From positions 1,612,001 through 1,676,000 of the forward strand of contig CANLNT010000001.1 of the NCBI GenBank assembly GCA_947492825.1: DNA of 64,000 bases, given 5' to 3'. A model generated the notes under the pieces. It was not told where the DNA came from. It ran no database searches and saw only the letters and a program-made list of their open reading frames with translations. The translations under genes were made by a program, and so were the position numbers. The stretch is from an uncultured Paracoccaceae bacterium. Its GTDB lineage: Bacteria; Pseudomonadota; Alphaproteobacteria; Rhodobacterales; Rhodobacteraceae. Of this stretch, positions 54,304 through 62,678 are shown in pieces (position 1 is the first letter of the stretch; the number at the start of each line of letters is the position of its first letter).

Positions 54304-55374
54304 ATGTCAGTCAGTCCCGCGCCCGTCCCCGCAGCGCCTTCGCCGCTTGCCCATCTGACCCGCCGCCGCAAGGCCGCGCTGGTGGTGCAATTGCTGATCA
54401 GCGATGGCAATAAATTGGCCCTCTCATCCTTGCCAGAGGCTGTGCAAGCCGAATTGGCGCAAGAATTGGGCAAGATCAGGTTGGTCGACCGCGACACGGT
54501 CAACGCAGTGGCAGAGGAGTTTGCAGGTATCCTTGCCTCAATCGGGTTGTCTGCACCGGGCGGTGCCAGTGCGGCGCTTGCTGCCTTGTCCGAACATATC
54601 TCACCCGCTTTGGCGCGCAAATTGCAAGCGGAGCTTGACGCCCAGAAAGGCAGCGATCCCTGGCCGCGCATCGCCAGTCTTGAGCTGGACCAACTTTTGC
54701 CGATTTTTCAGGCCGAAAGTGTTGAGGTGGGGGCGATTGTGCTGTCGAAACTGACAGTTGAACGCGCAGCAGAGGTGTTGGGCGGATTGCCCGGTGATCA
54801 GGCGCGGCGGATTACTTTTGCGGTCAGTCAGACTGAAACAGCGACCCCCAGCGCCATCGCCCGGATCGGAGAGGCGCTGGTGCAGGATTATTGCCAGACG
54901 AAAGAAGTGGCGTTTGAAAAGCCGCCTGTTGACCGGATTGGCGCGATCCTCAATTCCAGCCCAGCGTCAACGCGCGACGATCTGCTGGACGGGCTCGAAG
55001 GCAGCGATGCGGATCTTGCCAAATCGGTGCGCAAAGCGATCTTTACATTTGCCGATATCCCGGCGCGGATGCAGCCCACGGATATACCGGCGGCCCTGCG
55101 CAGTGTTGACCCTGATGACCTGAATACTGCGATTGCCTTTGCGCTCGCCTCTGATGGACCGTTGAACGACTCCGCGGAGCATGTGTTGGCCAATATCTCG
55201 CAACGGATGGCCGGGCAGATGCGCGAAGATGCAGAAGAGATGGGCAAGGTCAGCACCAAGGTCGGGGAGGCCGCGATGAACAAGGTCACCGCGGCTATCC
55301 GTGCCCTTGCAGATGCAGGCACGATCAAACTGATGTCCCCCGATGAAGAAGGCGACGAGGCAGAGGCGGCCTAA
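54304..55374 (+). CDS. fliG: Flagellar motor switch protein FliG, solitary
   Basis: A 356-residue FliG-family protein. The N-terminal region (HLTRRRKAALVVQLLISDG) and the middle ARM-like part are followed by the C-terminal motor domain (DDLLDGLEGSDADLAKSVRK, IFTFADIPARM, RSVDPDDLNTAIAF). The EHPQ motif of the middle domain is replaced by ESVE (at AESVEVGAIVLSK). No other flagellar gene is in the window. A separate fliG is, as I recall, normal for roseobacters, so it may serve a distant flagellar cluster. It starts 35 nt after the HTH-less AHL-binding protein and could be co-transcribed with it. Confidence 0.87.
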   Translation: MSVSPAPVPAAPSPLAHLTRRRKAALVVQLLISDGNKLALSSLPEAVQAELAQELGKIRLVDRDTVNAVAEEFAGILASIGLSAPGGASAALAALSEHISPALARKLQAELDAQKGSDPWPRIASLELDQLLPIFQAESVEVGAIVLSKLTVERAAEVLGGLPGDQARRITFAVSQTETATPSAIARIGEALVQDYCQTKEVAFEKPPVDRIGAILNSSPASTRDDLLDGLEGSDADLAKSVRKAIFTFADIPARMQPTDIPAALRSVDPDDLNTAIAFALASDGPLNDSAEHVLANISQRMAGQMREDAEEMGKVSTKVGEAAMNKVTAAIRALADAGTIKLMSPDEEGDEAEAA

Positions 55375-55543
55375 GGCCGGTTTGATACCTTGGGATGCAG
55401 TGAGACCCGCGCATTTCTGTGACCGCTCAGCGGTTTGTGGCGCGTTGACGTCGGCGTTCGGCTTTCGAAGTTGGTGCCGGAGGGGCTGGACTGTGATGCC
55501 GGAGGGTCTGGACCCTGACGGTCAGAGCGCCTAGCTTGCGGGC

Positions 55544-55894
55544 ATGGCAGAGACATCTTTCACAGGCCGCCGCTGGCACGACATGGGCGGCGATGCGGCG
55601 GGTCCGGTACCTTCGGATCAACATGACTTTTCCCTGTGGGAAAAACGCGTGGATGCGCTGATGGTGCTGTGTTCCGGCAAAGGGCTGTTCACCGTCGACG
55701 GGCTGCGCCGCGTGCTGGAAGACATGGGGCCGGACAGCTTTGAAACGATGAGCTATTATGAGCGTTGGATCGCTTCGGTGAACCAGAACCTGATCGAAGC
55801 GGGGGCCTATTCGACAGCAGAGCTGGCCGCCAAGATGGCCGAGGTGCAGGCGCGCGGCACAACCTATGGCGAGGCCGCGGATGCAACGCGTTAG
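55544..55894 (+). CDS. Nitrile hydratase beta N-terminal half / ScnB-like
   Basis: A 116-residue protein matching only the N-terminal helical half of nitrile hydratase beta. DMGGDAAGPVPSDQHDFSLW corresponds to the family's DxGG...GPV start. MSYYERWIASVNQNLIEAG corresponds to the TYYEHWL...N-L-E-G segment. The SH3-like C-terminal half is in the next gene, which overlaps this one by 14 nt. This split is the hallmark of thiocyanate hydrolase (ScnB) and toyocamycin nitrile hydratase, and most NHases have one beta gene. It may also act like an NHase accessory protein, which shares this fold. Confidence 0.87.
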   Translation: MAETSFTGRRWHDMGGDAAGPVPSDQHDFSLWEKRVDALMVLCSGKGLFTVDGLRRVLEDMGPDSFETMSYYERWIASVNQNLIEAGAYSTAELAAKMAEVQARGTTYGEAADATR

Positions 55895-56150
55895 AGTCCG
55901 CGCCGATATGCCCCCCGGTCATGTCCGCACCCCCGCCTATCTGCGCGGCAAGACAGGCGTGACAGAGCGGATTCTGGGCCCCTTCCCCAACCCCGAAGAC
56001 CTGGCCTATCGCCGCGCGGGCACGCCGCTTAACCTGTACCGGGTGCGGTTTCGAATGGGTGATCTGTGGGGTGCTGGCGCAGAGCGGCCTGAAGACACGC
56101 TTGAGGCCGAAATTTATGCCCATTGGCTGGAGCCCGCAGATGCCCCATGA
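55881..56150 (+). CDS. Nitrile hydratase beta C-terminal half / ScnA-like
   Basis: An 89-residue SH3-like barrel matching the C-terminal half of nitrile hydratase beta. Conserved segments are MQRVRVRADMPPGHVRTPAY, LRGKTGVTERILGPFPNPED, LYRVRFRMGDLWG and AEIYAHWLEPA. It begins 14 nt inside the first gene and overlaps the alpha-like gene by 11 nt. GAGG lies 6 nt upstream of the ATG at 55881; an upstream ATG at 55866 is less well placed. It contacts the alpha-type subunit and shapes the active-site cover in the family. Confidence 0.9.
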   Translation: MQRVRVRADMPPGHVRTPAYLRGKTGVTERILGPFPNPEDLAYRRAGTPLNLYRVRFRMGDLWGAGAERPEDTLEAEIYAHWLEPADAP

Positions 56151-56775
56151 CCACCACGATCATTTGTCACCGTCAGGCCATCCCTATCGGCCGGATGACG
56201 ACCATCCGCTGACCTATTGGCAAACGCTGGAAATCGCTGTGCGCGAATTGCTGGTGGAAAAAGGCGTCACCACAGCGACCGAGATTGCAGGCCAAATTGA
56301 TGCGATGGATGCGCGCAACCCGGCGATGGGGGCCGCAGTTGTTGCCCGCTTCTGGACGGACCCGAATTTTGCAAAGGCGCTGCTTGCCGATGGGTCAAAG
56401 GCCACGGCAGAGATGGGTTATGACATTGGTCCGATGAAGCTGATCGCGCTGCCCAACACGCCCAAACTGCACAATGTGGTCGTGTGTACCTTGTGTTCGT
56501 GCTACCCGCGCAACCTGCTGGGGTTACCGCCTGATTGGTATAAATCGCGCGCCTACCGGTCCCGCACGGTGCGTGAACCGCGCCGGGTGCTCGCCGAATT
56601 TGGCGTCACCTTGCCCGACACGGTCGAAGTGCGGGTGCACGACAGCACCGCCGATATGCGCTATATCGTGATCCCAAACCGGCCAGCAGGCACCGAGGGT
56701 TGGGGAACAGATGATCTGGCCGCACTGGTCACGCGCGACAGCATGATCGGCACCGGGCTTGCCCGCACGCCATGA
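56140..56775 (+). CDS. Nitrile hydratase alpha / ScnC-like, cobalt-type
   Basis: A 211-residue metal-binding catalytic subunit. The metal site is VVCTLCSCYPRN, with C116, C119, S120 and C121; a Thr after the first Cys marks the cobalt type, against Ser in iron-type enzymes. Downstream motifs are LGLPPDWYKSRAYRSRTVRE and EVRVHDSTADMRYIVIPNRP. The N-terminus is unusually His/Asp-rich (MPHDHHDHLSPSGH), and thiocyanate hydrolase gamma has a similar His-rich start. The substrate may be a nitrile or thiocyanate; sequence alone does not decide. It overlaps the lipid acyltransferase gene by 4 nt. Confidence 0.93.
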   Translation: MPHDHHDHLSPSGHPYRPDDDHPLTYWQTLEIAVRELLVEKGVTTATEIAGQIDAMDARNPAMGAAVVARFWTDPNFAKALLADGSKATAEMGYDIGPMKLIALPNTPKLHNVVVCTLCSCYPRNLLGLPPDWYKSRAYRSRTVREPRRVLAEFGVTLPDTVEVRVHDSTADMRYIVIPNRPAGTEGWGTDDLAALVTRDSMIGTGLARTP

Positions 56776-57644
56776 CGGACCGCACCGATTGGCTGGCTGA
56801 TCGCGCGCTGCGCGGGCTGATCGGCAGCGTGATGCGCCTGCCCTACGCCAGCCGCGTGCCGATGATGGGCAGCACATTGCGCCGCGGGATTGGCCCGCTG
56901 GCGGGCTATCGGCGTCGGGCGATGCGCAATCTGGCGCTGATCTATCCCGACATGCCAGACGTCAAACGCCGCCAGATTGCCGGGGCGGTTTGTGACAATT
57001 TTGGTCGGACGCTGATCGAAAACTATTCCCATCAGGACTTTGCCCGGCATTTGCGAGGGACCGAACCCACCGGTGACGGGATGCTTGCCCTCGCGGAGGC
57101 TGCAGCCAAGGCGCGGCCCGTGATTTTTGTGACGGGGCATTTTGGCAATCACGAAGCCCCCCGGCAGGTGTTGACCCGGTTGGGGCACACCATTGGCGGG
57201 CTGTATCGTCCAATGGCGAATGCCTATTTCAACGCACATTACGCCAAGACCATGACATCCTGGGGCGGTCCGGTGTTTGCACAGGGGTCAAAGGGCACCA
57301 TCGGCTTTGCGCGGCACCTCAAATCAGGTGGGATGGGCACGCTGCTGTTTGACGTCAACAGTGATGCAGGTGAACCGATTGAATTCATGGGACGGACCGC
57401 GATGACGGCGACCTCGGCGGCGGATATGGCGCTGAAATTCGATGCGCTGGTGCTGCCCTATTTTGGCACGCGCAAAGCGGACGGATTGCACTTTGACATC
57501 GTGGTTGAAGCACCGATTGCCCTAAGTGACCCGATCACCATGACAGCAGAAATGAACGCCCGGCTGGCCGCACGCGTGCATCAGACGCCAGAACAATGGT
57601 TCTGGGTGCATCGCCGTTGGAAAAACAAGCAGGGTAGGATTTAG
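56772..57644 (+). CDS. LpxL/HtrB-type lysophospholipid or lipid A acyltransferase
   Basis: A 290-residue membrane-associated acyltransferase. The HX4(D/E) motif is visible as GHFGNHEAPR at about residue 116. The conserved block GMGTLLFDVNSDAGEPIEFMG (in two adjoining parts) and the C-terminal PEQWFWVHRRWKNKQ are family signatures of late acyltransferases that add secondary acyl chains to lipid A. Its ATG overlaps the hydratase alpha stop by 4 nt, an unexpected partner for a nitrile or thiocyanate operon. It is convergent with the DUF1223 gene, with a 4-nt overlap. Confidence 0.92.
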   Translation: MTDRTDWLADRALRGLIGSVMRLPYASRVPMMGSTLRRGIGPLAGYRRRAMRNLALIYPDMPDVKRRQIAGAVCDNFGRTLIENYSHQDFARHLRGTEPTGDGMLALAEAAAKARPVIFVTGHFGNHEAPRQVLTRLGHTIGGLYRPMANAYFNAHYAKTMTSWGGPVFAQGSKGTIGFARHLKSGGMGTLLFDVNSDAGEPIEFMGRTAMTATSAADMALKFDALVLPYFGTRKADGLHFDIVVEAPIALSDPITMTAEMNARLAARVHQTPEQWFWVHRRWKNKQGRI

Positions 57645-58330
57645 CGCAGGCGTGCGGCCCCGAGGATCGGGCCAGAGGTGCCGTCCTGGATGATCACCAC
57701 AACCGGTTCTGCACCTGTGACCTGCGCCTGCATGGACAGCGGCTGTTGCGGGTTCCAGCGGCCCGCGACCTGCCAAGAGGTTACAGTATTTGTGTATGTG
57801 ATTGTCTTGCCGGCGTTCTCGCCGCGCTTAATGTCGCGGGTGACGGCAGGCACATAGCGTACGACCTGCACGACAGCTTCGCGCGGCAAGGCGCCGCGAC
57901 CGGTCGCGTTGATTTGCAGTCGGTCGCCCGACCGCGACAGGGTGACGGACACCCGATCAGCGGCGGCATTATGAGCCTGGATTGCATCCATCACCTGCAT
58001 CGGGCGCGAGCCGATCACATGGTCCACCCCACCGATCACCATTTGAGGCGTGTAGACTGTGGCAGAGCCTGCAGCCTCGGCAAAGCCCTTTTGGCGGCGG
58101 GTGAACGCAGGGCTGGCAAGGTCATCCTTCCACCCCAGATAGTCCCAGTAATCGACATGCAGCGCCAGTGGAATGACGTCCCCCCGCGTCGCAAGCTGCG
58201 CCAGCATCGCGTCAGCAGGCGGACAGCTGGAACAGCCTTGCGAGGTATAAAGCTCGATCACCGTGTCCGCAGACGCGGCACCACCGGTCAGGGTGGTTGT
58301 CAGGGCAAGGGCAGCAAGCAGTCGGCGCAT
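57641..58330 (-). CDS. DUF1223 secreted thioredoxin-fold protein
   Basis: A 229-residue exported protein of the DUF1223 family. The signal peptide is MRRLLAALALTTTLTGGAASA. The thioredoxin-like CxxC lies in ELYTSQGCSSCPPADAML, and LALHVDYWDYLGWKDDLASP follows in the conserved position. YTPQMVIGGVDHVIGSRP continues the family pattern. It is probably a periplasmic redox or carrier protein. The substrate is unknown. Confidence 0.9.
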   Translation of the reverse strand: MRRLLAALALTTTLTGGAASADTVIELYTSQGCSSCPPADAMLAQLATRGDVIPLALHVDYWDYLGWKDDLASPAFTRRQKGFAEAAGSATVYTPQMVIGGVDHVIGSRPMQVMDAIQAHNAAADRVSVTLSRSGDRLQINATGRGALPREAVVQVVRYVPAVTRDIKRGENAGKTITYTNTVTSWQVAGRWNPQQPLSMQAQVTGAEPVVVIIQDGTSGPILGAARLR

Positions 58331-58395
58331 ATCGAATCCCGTTCATTTTCGTGTACAAGATCGGTCTATCGGCCAAGGACTGTAATGACCAATCA

Positions 58396-58415
58396 ACCAA
58401 TTGCGACGTATTGGT
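58396..58415. promoter_or_regulatory. Inverted repeat upstream of acnA
   Basis: ACCAAT and ATTGGT are separated by 8 bp, 125 bp before acnA. It is a possible operator for a dimeric regulator. It might occur by chance in 200 bp. Confidence 0.3.
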
Positions 58416-58539
58416 GAGGGATGTTTCAAGGCCACAATAGAAATGTATGCAATTGTATGCCGAAAATACTTGAACCTGTCCGCGCCTTGGGGCAAAAGCG
58501 CCTCAACAGCCAAAATTCCATAGCCAAAAGGGGAAAATC

Positions 58540-61227
58540 ATGACCGTCACAGTCGGCATTGATACCGCAAAGACCCGTAAAACCCTGACTGTAGGCGACC
58601 AGTCGGTTGCCTATTATTCCATTGCTGCGGCAGAAGCTGCAGGCCTGGGCGATTTTTCCAAGCTGCCTGCCGCGCTGAAAGTGGTGTTGGAAAACATGCT
58701 GCGGTTTGAGGACGGCAAGACTGTCACCACCGACGACATCAAGGCGTTTTCGGACTGGGCCACCAAGGGCGGTCAAAACCCGCGCGAGATTGCGTACCGC
58801 CCTGCCCGCGTGCTGATGCAGGACTTCACCGGCGTGCCTGCCGTGGTCGACCTTGCCGCGATGCGTGACGGGATTGTGGCGCTTGGCGGTGACGCCCAGC
58901 AGATCAACCCGCTGAACCCGGTGGATCTGGTCATCGACCACTCGGTCATGATTGACGAGTTCGGCAACCCGCGTGCGTTCCAGATGAACGTGGACCGCGA
59001 GTATGAGCGCAACATGGAACGCTATCAGTTCCTGAAATGGGGCCAGTCGGCGTTCAACAATTTCCGCGTGGTGCCCCCGGGCACAGGCATTTGCCATCAG
59101 GTGAACCTGGAATATCTGGCGCAGACCGTCTGGACCGACACTGACCAGAACGGTGAGGAGGTCGCTTATCCCGATACGCTGGTCGGCACCGACAGCCACA
59201 CCACGATGGTCAACGGTCTGGCCGTCCTTGGATGGGGTGTTGGCGGGATCGAGGCAGAGGCCGCGATGCTGGGTCAGCCGATTTCCATGCTGATCCCCGA
59301 AGTTGTGGGCTTTGAGCTGACAGGCGAGATGATGGAAGGCACGACCGGTACGGACCTTGTGCTGAAAGTGGTCGAGATGCTGCGCGAACACGGTGTTGTG
59401 TCGAAGTTCGTGGAATTCTTTGGCGACGGTCTGGACCGCCTGCCACTGGCCGACCGGGCGACAATCGCCAACATGGCACCGGAATATGGTGCGACTTGCG
59501 GTTTCTTCCCGATTGACGGCGAAACTCTGCGCTATCTGCGCAACACGGGCCGGGACGAAGACCGGATCGCGCTGGTCGAGGCTTATGCCAAGGAAAACGG
59601 GTTCTGGCGTGATGCCGATTATGCGCCTGTCTATTCCTCGACGTTGAAGCTGGACATGGGCACGATTGTGCCCGCGATTTCCGGGCCGAAGCGGCCGCAG
59701 GACTATGTGGCCCTGACGGACGCCAAGTCAGCTTTCGCCAAGGAAATGGCAGAGACCTTCAAGCGCCCGATGGGCAAGGAAGTTGCCGTCGCGGGCGAGG
59801 ATTACACGCTGGAAAGCGGCAAGGTGGTGATCGCCTCTATCACGTCCTGCACCAATACCTCGAACCCATATGTGATGATCGGCGCAGGCCTTGTGGCCCG
59901 CAAGGCGGCGGCCTTGGGTCTGGACCGCAAGCCGTGGGTCAAGACATCGCTGGCGCCGGGTAGCCAGGTTGTGAGCGAATATCTGGAGGCTGCGGGCCTG
60001 CAAGAGGATCTGGACAAGATCGGGTTCAACCTTGTGGGCTATGGCTGCACGACCTGCATCGGCAACTCTGGTCCGATCCAGAAAGAGCTGTCAGAGGCCA
60101 TCGCAGAAGGCGATTTGGTGGCCACATCAGTTCTGTCAGGCAACCGGAACTTTGAAGGGCGCATCAGCCCGGATGTGCGGGCCAACTACCTCGCCTCTCC
60201 GCCCTTGGTGGTGGCCTATGCGCTGGCCGGGACGATGGACATTAATCTGGCGACGGACCCCATCGCGCAGGACAAGGACGGCAATGACGTCTATCTGAAA
60301 GACATCTGGCCAACCTCTGCAGAGATCAATGCGCTTGTTGAAAAGACAGTCACCCGCGAAGCGTTCCAGAAGAAATACGCGGATGTCTTCAAGGGCGATG
60401 AAAAGTGGCAGTCGGTTGAGGTGACGGATTCCGAGACTTACGACTGGCCCGCGACCTCGACCTATGTGCAAAACCCGCCATACTTTCAGGGCATGGCCAA
60501 GGAACCCGGCACGATCAGCAACCTGAAGGATGCCAAGGTGCTCGCGATCCTGGGTGATATGATTACAACCGACCACATCAGCCCGGCGGGTGCATTCAAG
60601 GACACGACGCCCGCGGGCAAGTATCTGATCGAACGGCAGGTGCCGGTGCGCGAGTTCAACTCTTACGGGTCGCGCCGCGGCAACCACGAGGTGATGATGC
60701 GCGGCACTTTTGCCAACATCCGCATCAAGAATGAGATACTGGATGGTGTTGAAGGCGGCTATACCAAGGGCCCCGATGGCGCGCAGACCTCGATCTTTGA
60801 GGCCGCGATGGCGCATCAGGCCAATGGCACACCGCTGGTGATCTTTGGCGGCGAGCAGTATGGGGCTGGATCGTCGCGCGACTGGGCAGCGAAGGGCACG
60901 AACCTGCTGGGCGTGAAGGCCGTGATCGCGGAGAGCTTTGAGCGGATTCACCGCTCCAACCTTGTTGGCATGGGCGTGATCCCGTTCGAGTTCACCGGCG
61001 GCGACACCCGAAAGACGCTGGGCCTGACCGGCGACGAGGTGGTCAGCATTGACGGATTGGACAGTGTCTCACCGTTGGACCTGGTTGATGCGCATATCAC
61101 GATGGCAGACGGGTCGACCAAGTCGATCAAGGTCAAGTGCCGCATCGATACCGCGATCGAAGTTGAATACATCGAACACGGCGGCGTGCTGCACTACGTG
61201 CTGCGGAACTTGGCTGCGGCGGCTTAA
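58540..61227 (+). CDS. acnA: Aconitate hydratase A
   Basis: An 895-residue TCA-cycle enzyme converting citrate to isocitrate through a [4Fe-4S] cluster. Cluster cysteines lie in TSCTNTSNP and in GCTTCIGNSGP. The LGTDSHTTMVNGLAVLGWGV and AGSSRDWAAKGTNLLGVKAV motifs are typical of AcnA/IRP1-type aconitases, and the C-terminal swivelling domain is present. It ends at a strong terminator. The 200-bp upstream region holds a direct repeat TGTATGC-AAT-TGTATGC at about 58445-58460 and no gene. Confidence 0.98.
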   Translation: MTVTVGIDTAKTRKTLTVGDQSVAYYSIAAAEAAGLGDFSKLPAALKVVLENMLRFEDGKTVTTDDIKAFSDWATKGGQNPREIAYRPARVLMQDFTGVPAVVDLAAMRDGIVALGGDAQQINPLNPVDLVIDHSVMIDEFGNPRAFQMNVDREYERNMERYQFLKWGQSAFNNFRVVPPGTGICHQVNLEYLAQTVWTDTDQNGEEVAYPDTLVGTDSHTTMVNGLAVLGWGVGGIEAEAAMLGQPISMLIPEVVGFELTGEMMEGTTGTDLVLKVVEMLREHGVVSKFVEFFGDGLDRLPLADRATIANMAPEYGATCGFFPIDGETLRYLRNTGRDEDRIALVEAYAKENGFWRDADYAPVYSSTLKLDMGTIVPAISGPKRPQDYVALTDAKSAFAKEMAETFKRPMGKEVAVAGEDYTLESGKVVIASITSCTNTSNPYVMIGAGLVARKAAALGLDRKPWVKTSLAPGSQVVSEYLEAAGLQEDLDKIGFNLVGYGCTTCIGNSGPIQKELSEAIAEGDLVATSVLSGNRNFEGRISPDVRANYLASPPLVVAYALAGTMDINLATDPIAQDKDGNDVYLKDIWPTSAEINALVEKTVTREAFQKKYADVFKGDEKWQSVEVTDSETYDWPATSTYVQNPPYFQGMAKEPGTISNLKDAKVLAILGDMITTDHISPAGAFKDTTPAGKYLIERQVPVREFNSYGSRRGNHEVMMRGTFANIRIKNEILDGVEGGYTKGPDGAQTSIFEAAMAHQANGTPLVIFGGEQYGAGSSRDWAAKGTNLLGVKAVIAESFERIHRSNLVGMGVIPFEFTGGDTRKTLGLTGDEVVSIDGLDSVSPLDLVDAHITMADGSTKSIKVKCRIDTAIEVEYIEHGGVLHYVLRNLAAAA

Positions 61228-61248
61228 GCAGCCCACTGTCTGACATGC

Positions 61249-61275
61249 AAAGCCCCGCTTTTGCGGGGCTTTTTT
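61249..61275 (+). terminator. Terminator of acnA
   Basis: A 10-bp stem (AAAGCCCCGC / GCGGGGCTTT) with a TTTT loop, followed by TTT. Twenty-one nt after the stop. Confidence 0.92.
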
Positions 61276-61314
61276 GTTTGGATGGCTGAATTGCGTCCTG
61301 AGCAACATAAGGCC

Positions 61315-61450
61315 AAGTCCGGGCACTGCCCGACCTGGAGGGCATCCGCAACAGTCCCGTGCGGTTGGGCATCGCCACAGGTCTGACGTCGTTCTGCTTG
61401 AAAGGTTGTAAAACTGCCCTCCTGGGGGAGGTCGGGCAGTGCCCGGACTT
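61315..61450. repeat. Long inverted-repeat element downstream of acnA
   Basis: Two perfect 22-bp inverted arms lie at 61315-61336 and 61429-61450. They are extended inward by GGAGGGCA (61337-61344) and TGCCCTCC (61415-61422) across a short bulge. Each arm contains its own inner palindrome GGGCA-C-TGCCC. The 70-nt loop has no open frame of note. It may be a REP/BIME-type or MITE-like unit, or a transcribed structured RNA. No flanking target-site duplication is obvious. Confidence 0.8.
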
Positions 61451-61521
61451 GCGCCGGGCGGTTGCGCTTGGATGGTTCTGTCTCGCGTTAGGTGGACGGT
61501 GGTTTGGTCCGCATTTTGCCC

Positions 61522-61881
61522 CTACCCATCCTGCATGTCGCACCACGCCTTTACCACGCCCACCAGTTGGTCCCGTTTGGCTGCGAGGTCGTCGGCATCG
61601 GCGAACTTCATCGAGCGGCCTTCGGCGGCGTCGCCTTCCAGGGCGGGCCAGTTGCCGGGGATGGTGGCGCCTTTGTGGAACATCAGTGAGGCGTGTTTTT
61701 TGGCCTTGGGAAAGAACGACGCGATGTTGCCCTTGTAGACGAAGGTGGGCGCCTGCCATTTGATACATTCGGTCACGCGGTCATCGGCGGCCAGAATGGC
61801 CTCTCGGACGGCGGCAACAAGGTCTTTCTGTGGGTTGTCGTAGGCGGCGAGCCATGCATCTACTTCGGGAGATGTGTTCAT
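61522..61881 (-). CDS. DUF1801 family protein
   Basis: A 119-residue protein of the DUF1801/YdhG type. ADDRVTECIKWQAPTFVYKG, IASFFPKAKKHASLMFHKGA and IPGNWPALEGDAAEGRSMKF match the family. It is a small cytoplasmic alpha/beta protein with no established reaction. Its start overlaps the stop of the NTF2-like gene by 4 nt, so they form a unit. Confidence 0.9.
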   Translation of the reverse strand: MNTSPEVDAWLAAYDNPQKDLVAAVREAILAADDRVTECIKWQAPTFVYKGNIASFFPKAKKHASLMFHKGATIPGNWPALEGDAAEGRSMKFADADDLAAKRDQLVGVVKAWCDMQDG

Positions 61882-62243
61882 GGTTTCGGTCCTTCCAATG
61901 TTGTCACCAGTTCCGCGATCAAGCCGTCGCGCATCACATAGCGGTTGTGACCGCGCCCCTGCCCGCCGGGGATGGCGGGTGAAAAACAGGTCCAGTCGAG
62001 GTCGATCACGGCACCATTCGTTTCAACCCGGTCCACATTGATACGCATGTCGGGCATCGGGTTGTCCCAACCCAGCGCCATCGCCTGCATGACCGCGTCG
62101 CGGCCGGTGTGGCGGCGGGTTTCACCGGTAAAGGGTTCTTCATAGACCGCATCTTCGGCAAAATGGGCGGCCAGAGCCTCTGCCCCGGCCTTCCCGGCTT
62201 GCATGGCCAGAAAGAAGTTCGCAATCTGGGTGGGTAGCATCAA
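61878..62243 (-). CDS. NTF2/SnoaL-like protein
   Basis: A 121-residue cone-shaped NTF2-fold protein. The pattern LAAHFAEDAVYEEPFTGETR and GRDAVMQAMALGWDN, followed by NRYVMRDGLIAELVTTLEG, fits SnoaL-like polyketide cyclase/NTF2 proteins. Such folds bind small hydrophobic molecules or catalyse isomerisations, and the specific role is unknown. It is divergent from the HTH gene, with only 11 bp between start codons. Confidence 0.88.
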   Translation of the reverse strand: MMLPTQIANFFLAMQAGKAGAEALAAHFAEDAVYEEPFTGETRRHTGRDAVMQAMALGWDNPMPDMRINVDRVETNGAVIDLDWTCFSPAIPGGQGRGHNRYVMRDGLIAELVTTLEGPKP

Positions 62244-62254
62244 AGGGGTCCTTT

Positions 62255-62638
62255 ATGTTGACGGAAGACGAAAAGGCGCATCTGGGCCGGGCGCTTGCGG
62301 CGCTGGGGCAGGATGATGCGCCGTGGCAATCGGTGGCCGCTTTGGCGCAGTTGGCGCAGGCAGGCACGGATGTCAGTGTGGATTTCAGCACAACCGAAAC
62401 GCTGGGCGCACCGGTCATCATCGCGCAGCGCAGTGCGCCGCCCCTGCCCGAGGGGCTGACGCCGCGCCAGCAAGAGGTCTGCGCCCTTGTGGCCCAAGGC
62501 CTGTCGAACAAGGCGATTGCGCGGGCGTTGGACATCAGCCCGGCCACGGTCAAGGACCATGTCCACGCGATCCTGACTGCGCTGAACCTGCGGAGCCGTA
62601 GCGAAGTGGTATCGTATCTGCATCACGGCAAAGTCTAG
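62255..62638 (+). CDS. LuxR-type HTH protein without sensor domain
   Basis: A 127-residue DNA-binding protein. Residues 1-60 form a short helical/linker region (DEKAHLGRALAALGQ). The C-terminal GerE-type HTH is complete: GLTPRQQEVCALVAQGLSNK, IARALDISPATVKDHVHAIL and LNLRSRSEVVSYLHH. There is no receiver or autoinducer domain. It is divergent from the NTF2-DUF1801 pair, which it may regulate. AAAGG precedes the ATG. Confidence 0.88.
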   Translation: MLTEDEKAHLGRALAALGQDDAPWQSVAALAQLAQAGTDVSVDFSTTETLGAPVIIAQRSAPPLPEGLTPRQQEVCALVAQGLSNKAIARALDISPATVKDHVHAILTALNLRSRSEVVSYLHHGKV

Positions 62639-62659
62639 GCCAGCCCGGCCACTCTGCCT

Positions 62660-62677
62660 ATCCATCCAAAGATGGAT
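62660..62677. terminator. Short hairpin between HTH gene and ccmG
   Basis: A 7-bp stem ATCCATC / GATGGAT with a 4-nt loop lies between two convergent genes. There is no T-tract. Confidence 0.35.
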
Positions 62678-62678
62678 G

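Noticed and set aside
58426..59391. Long minus-strand open frame within acnA
   Set aside because: Antisense shadow of a high-GC gene, with low-plausibility residue composition and no start signal.
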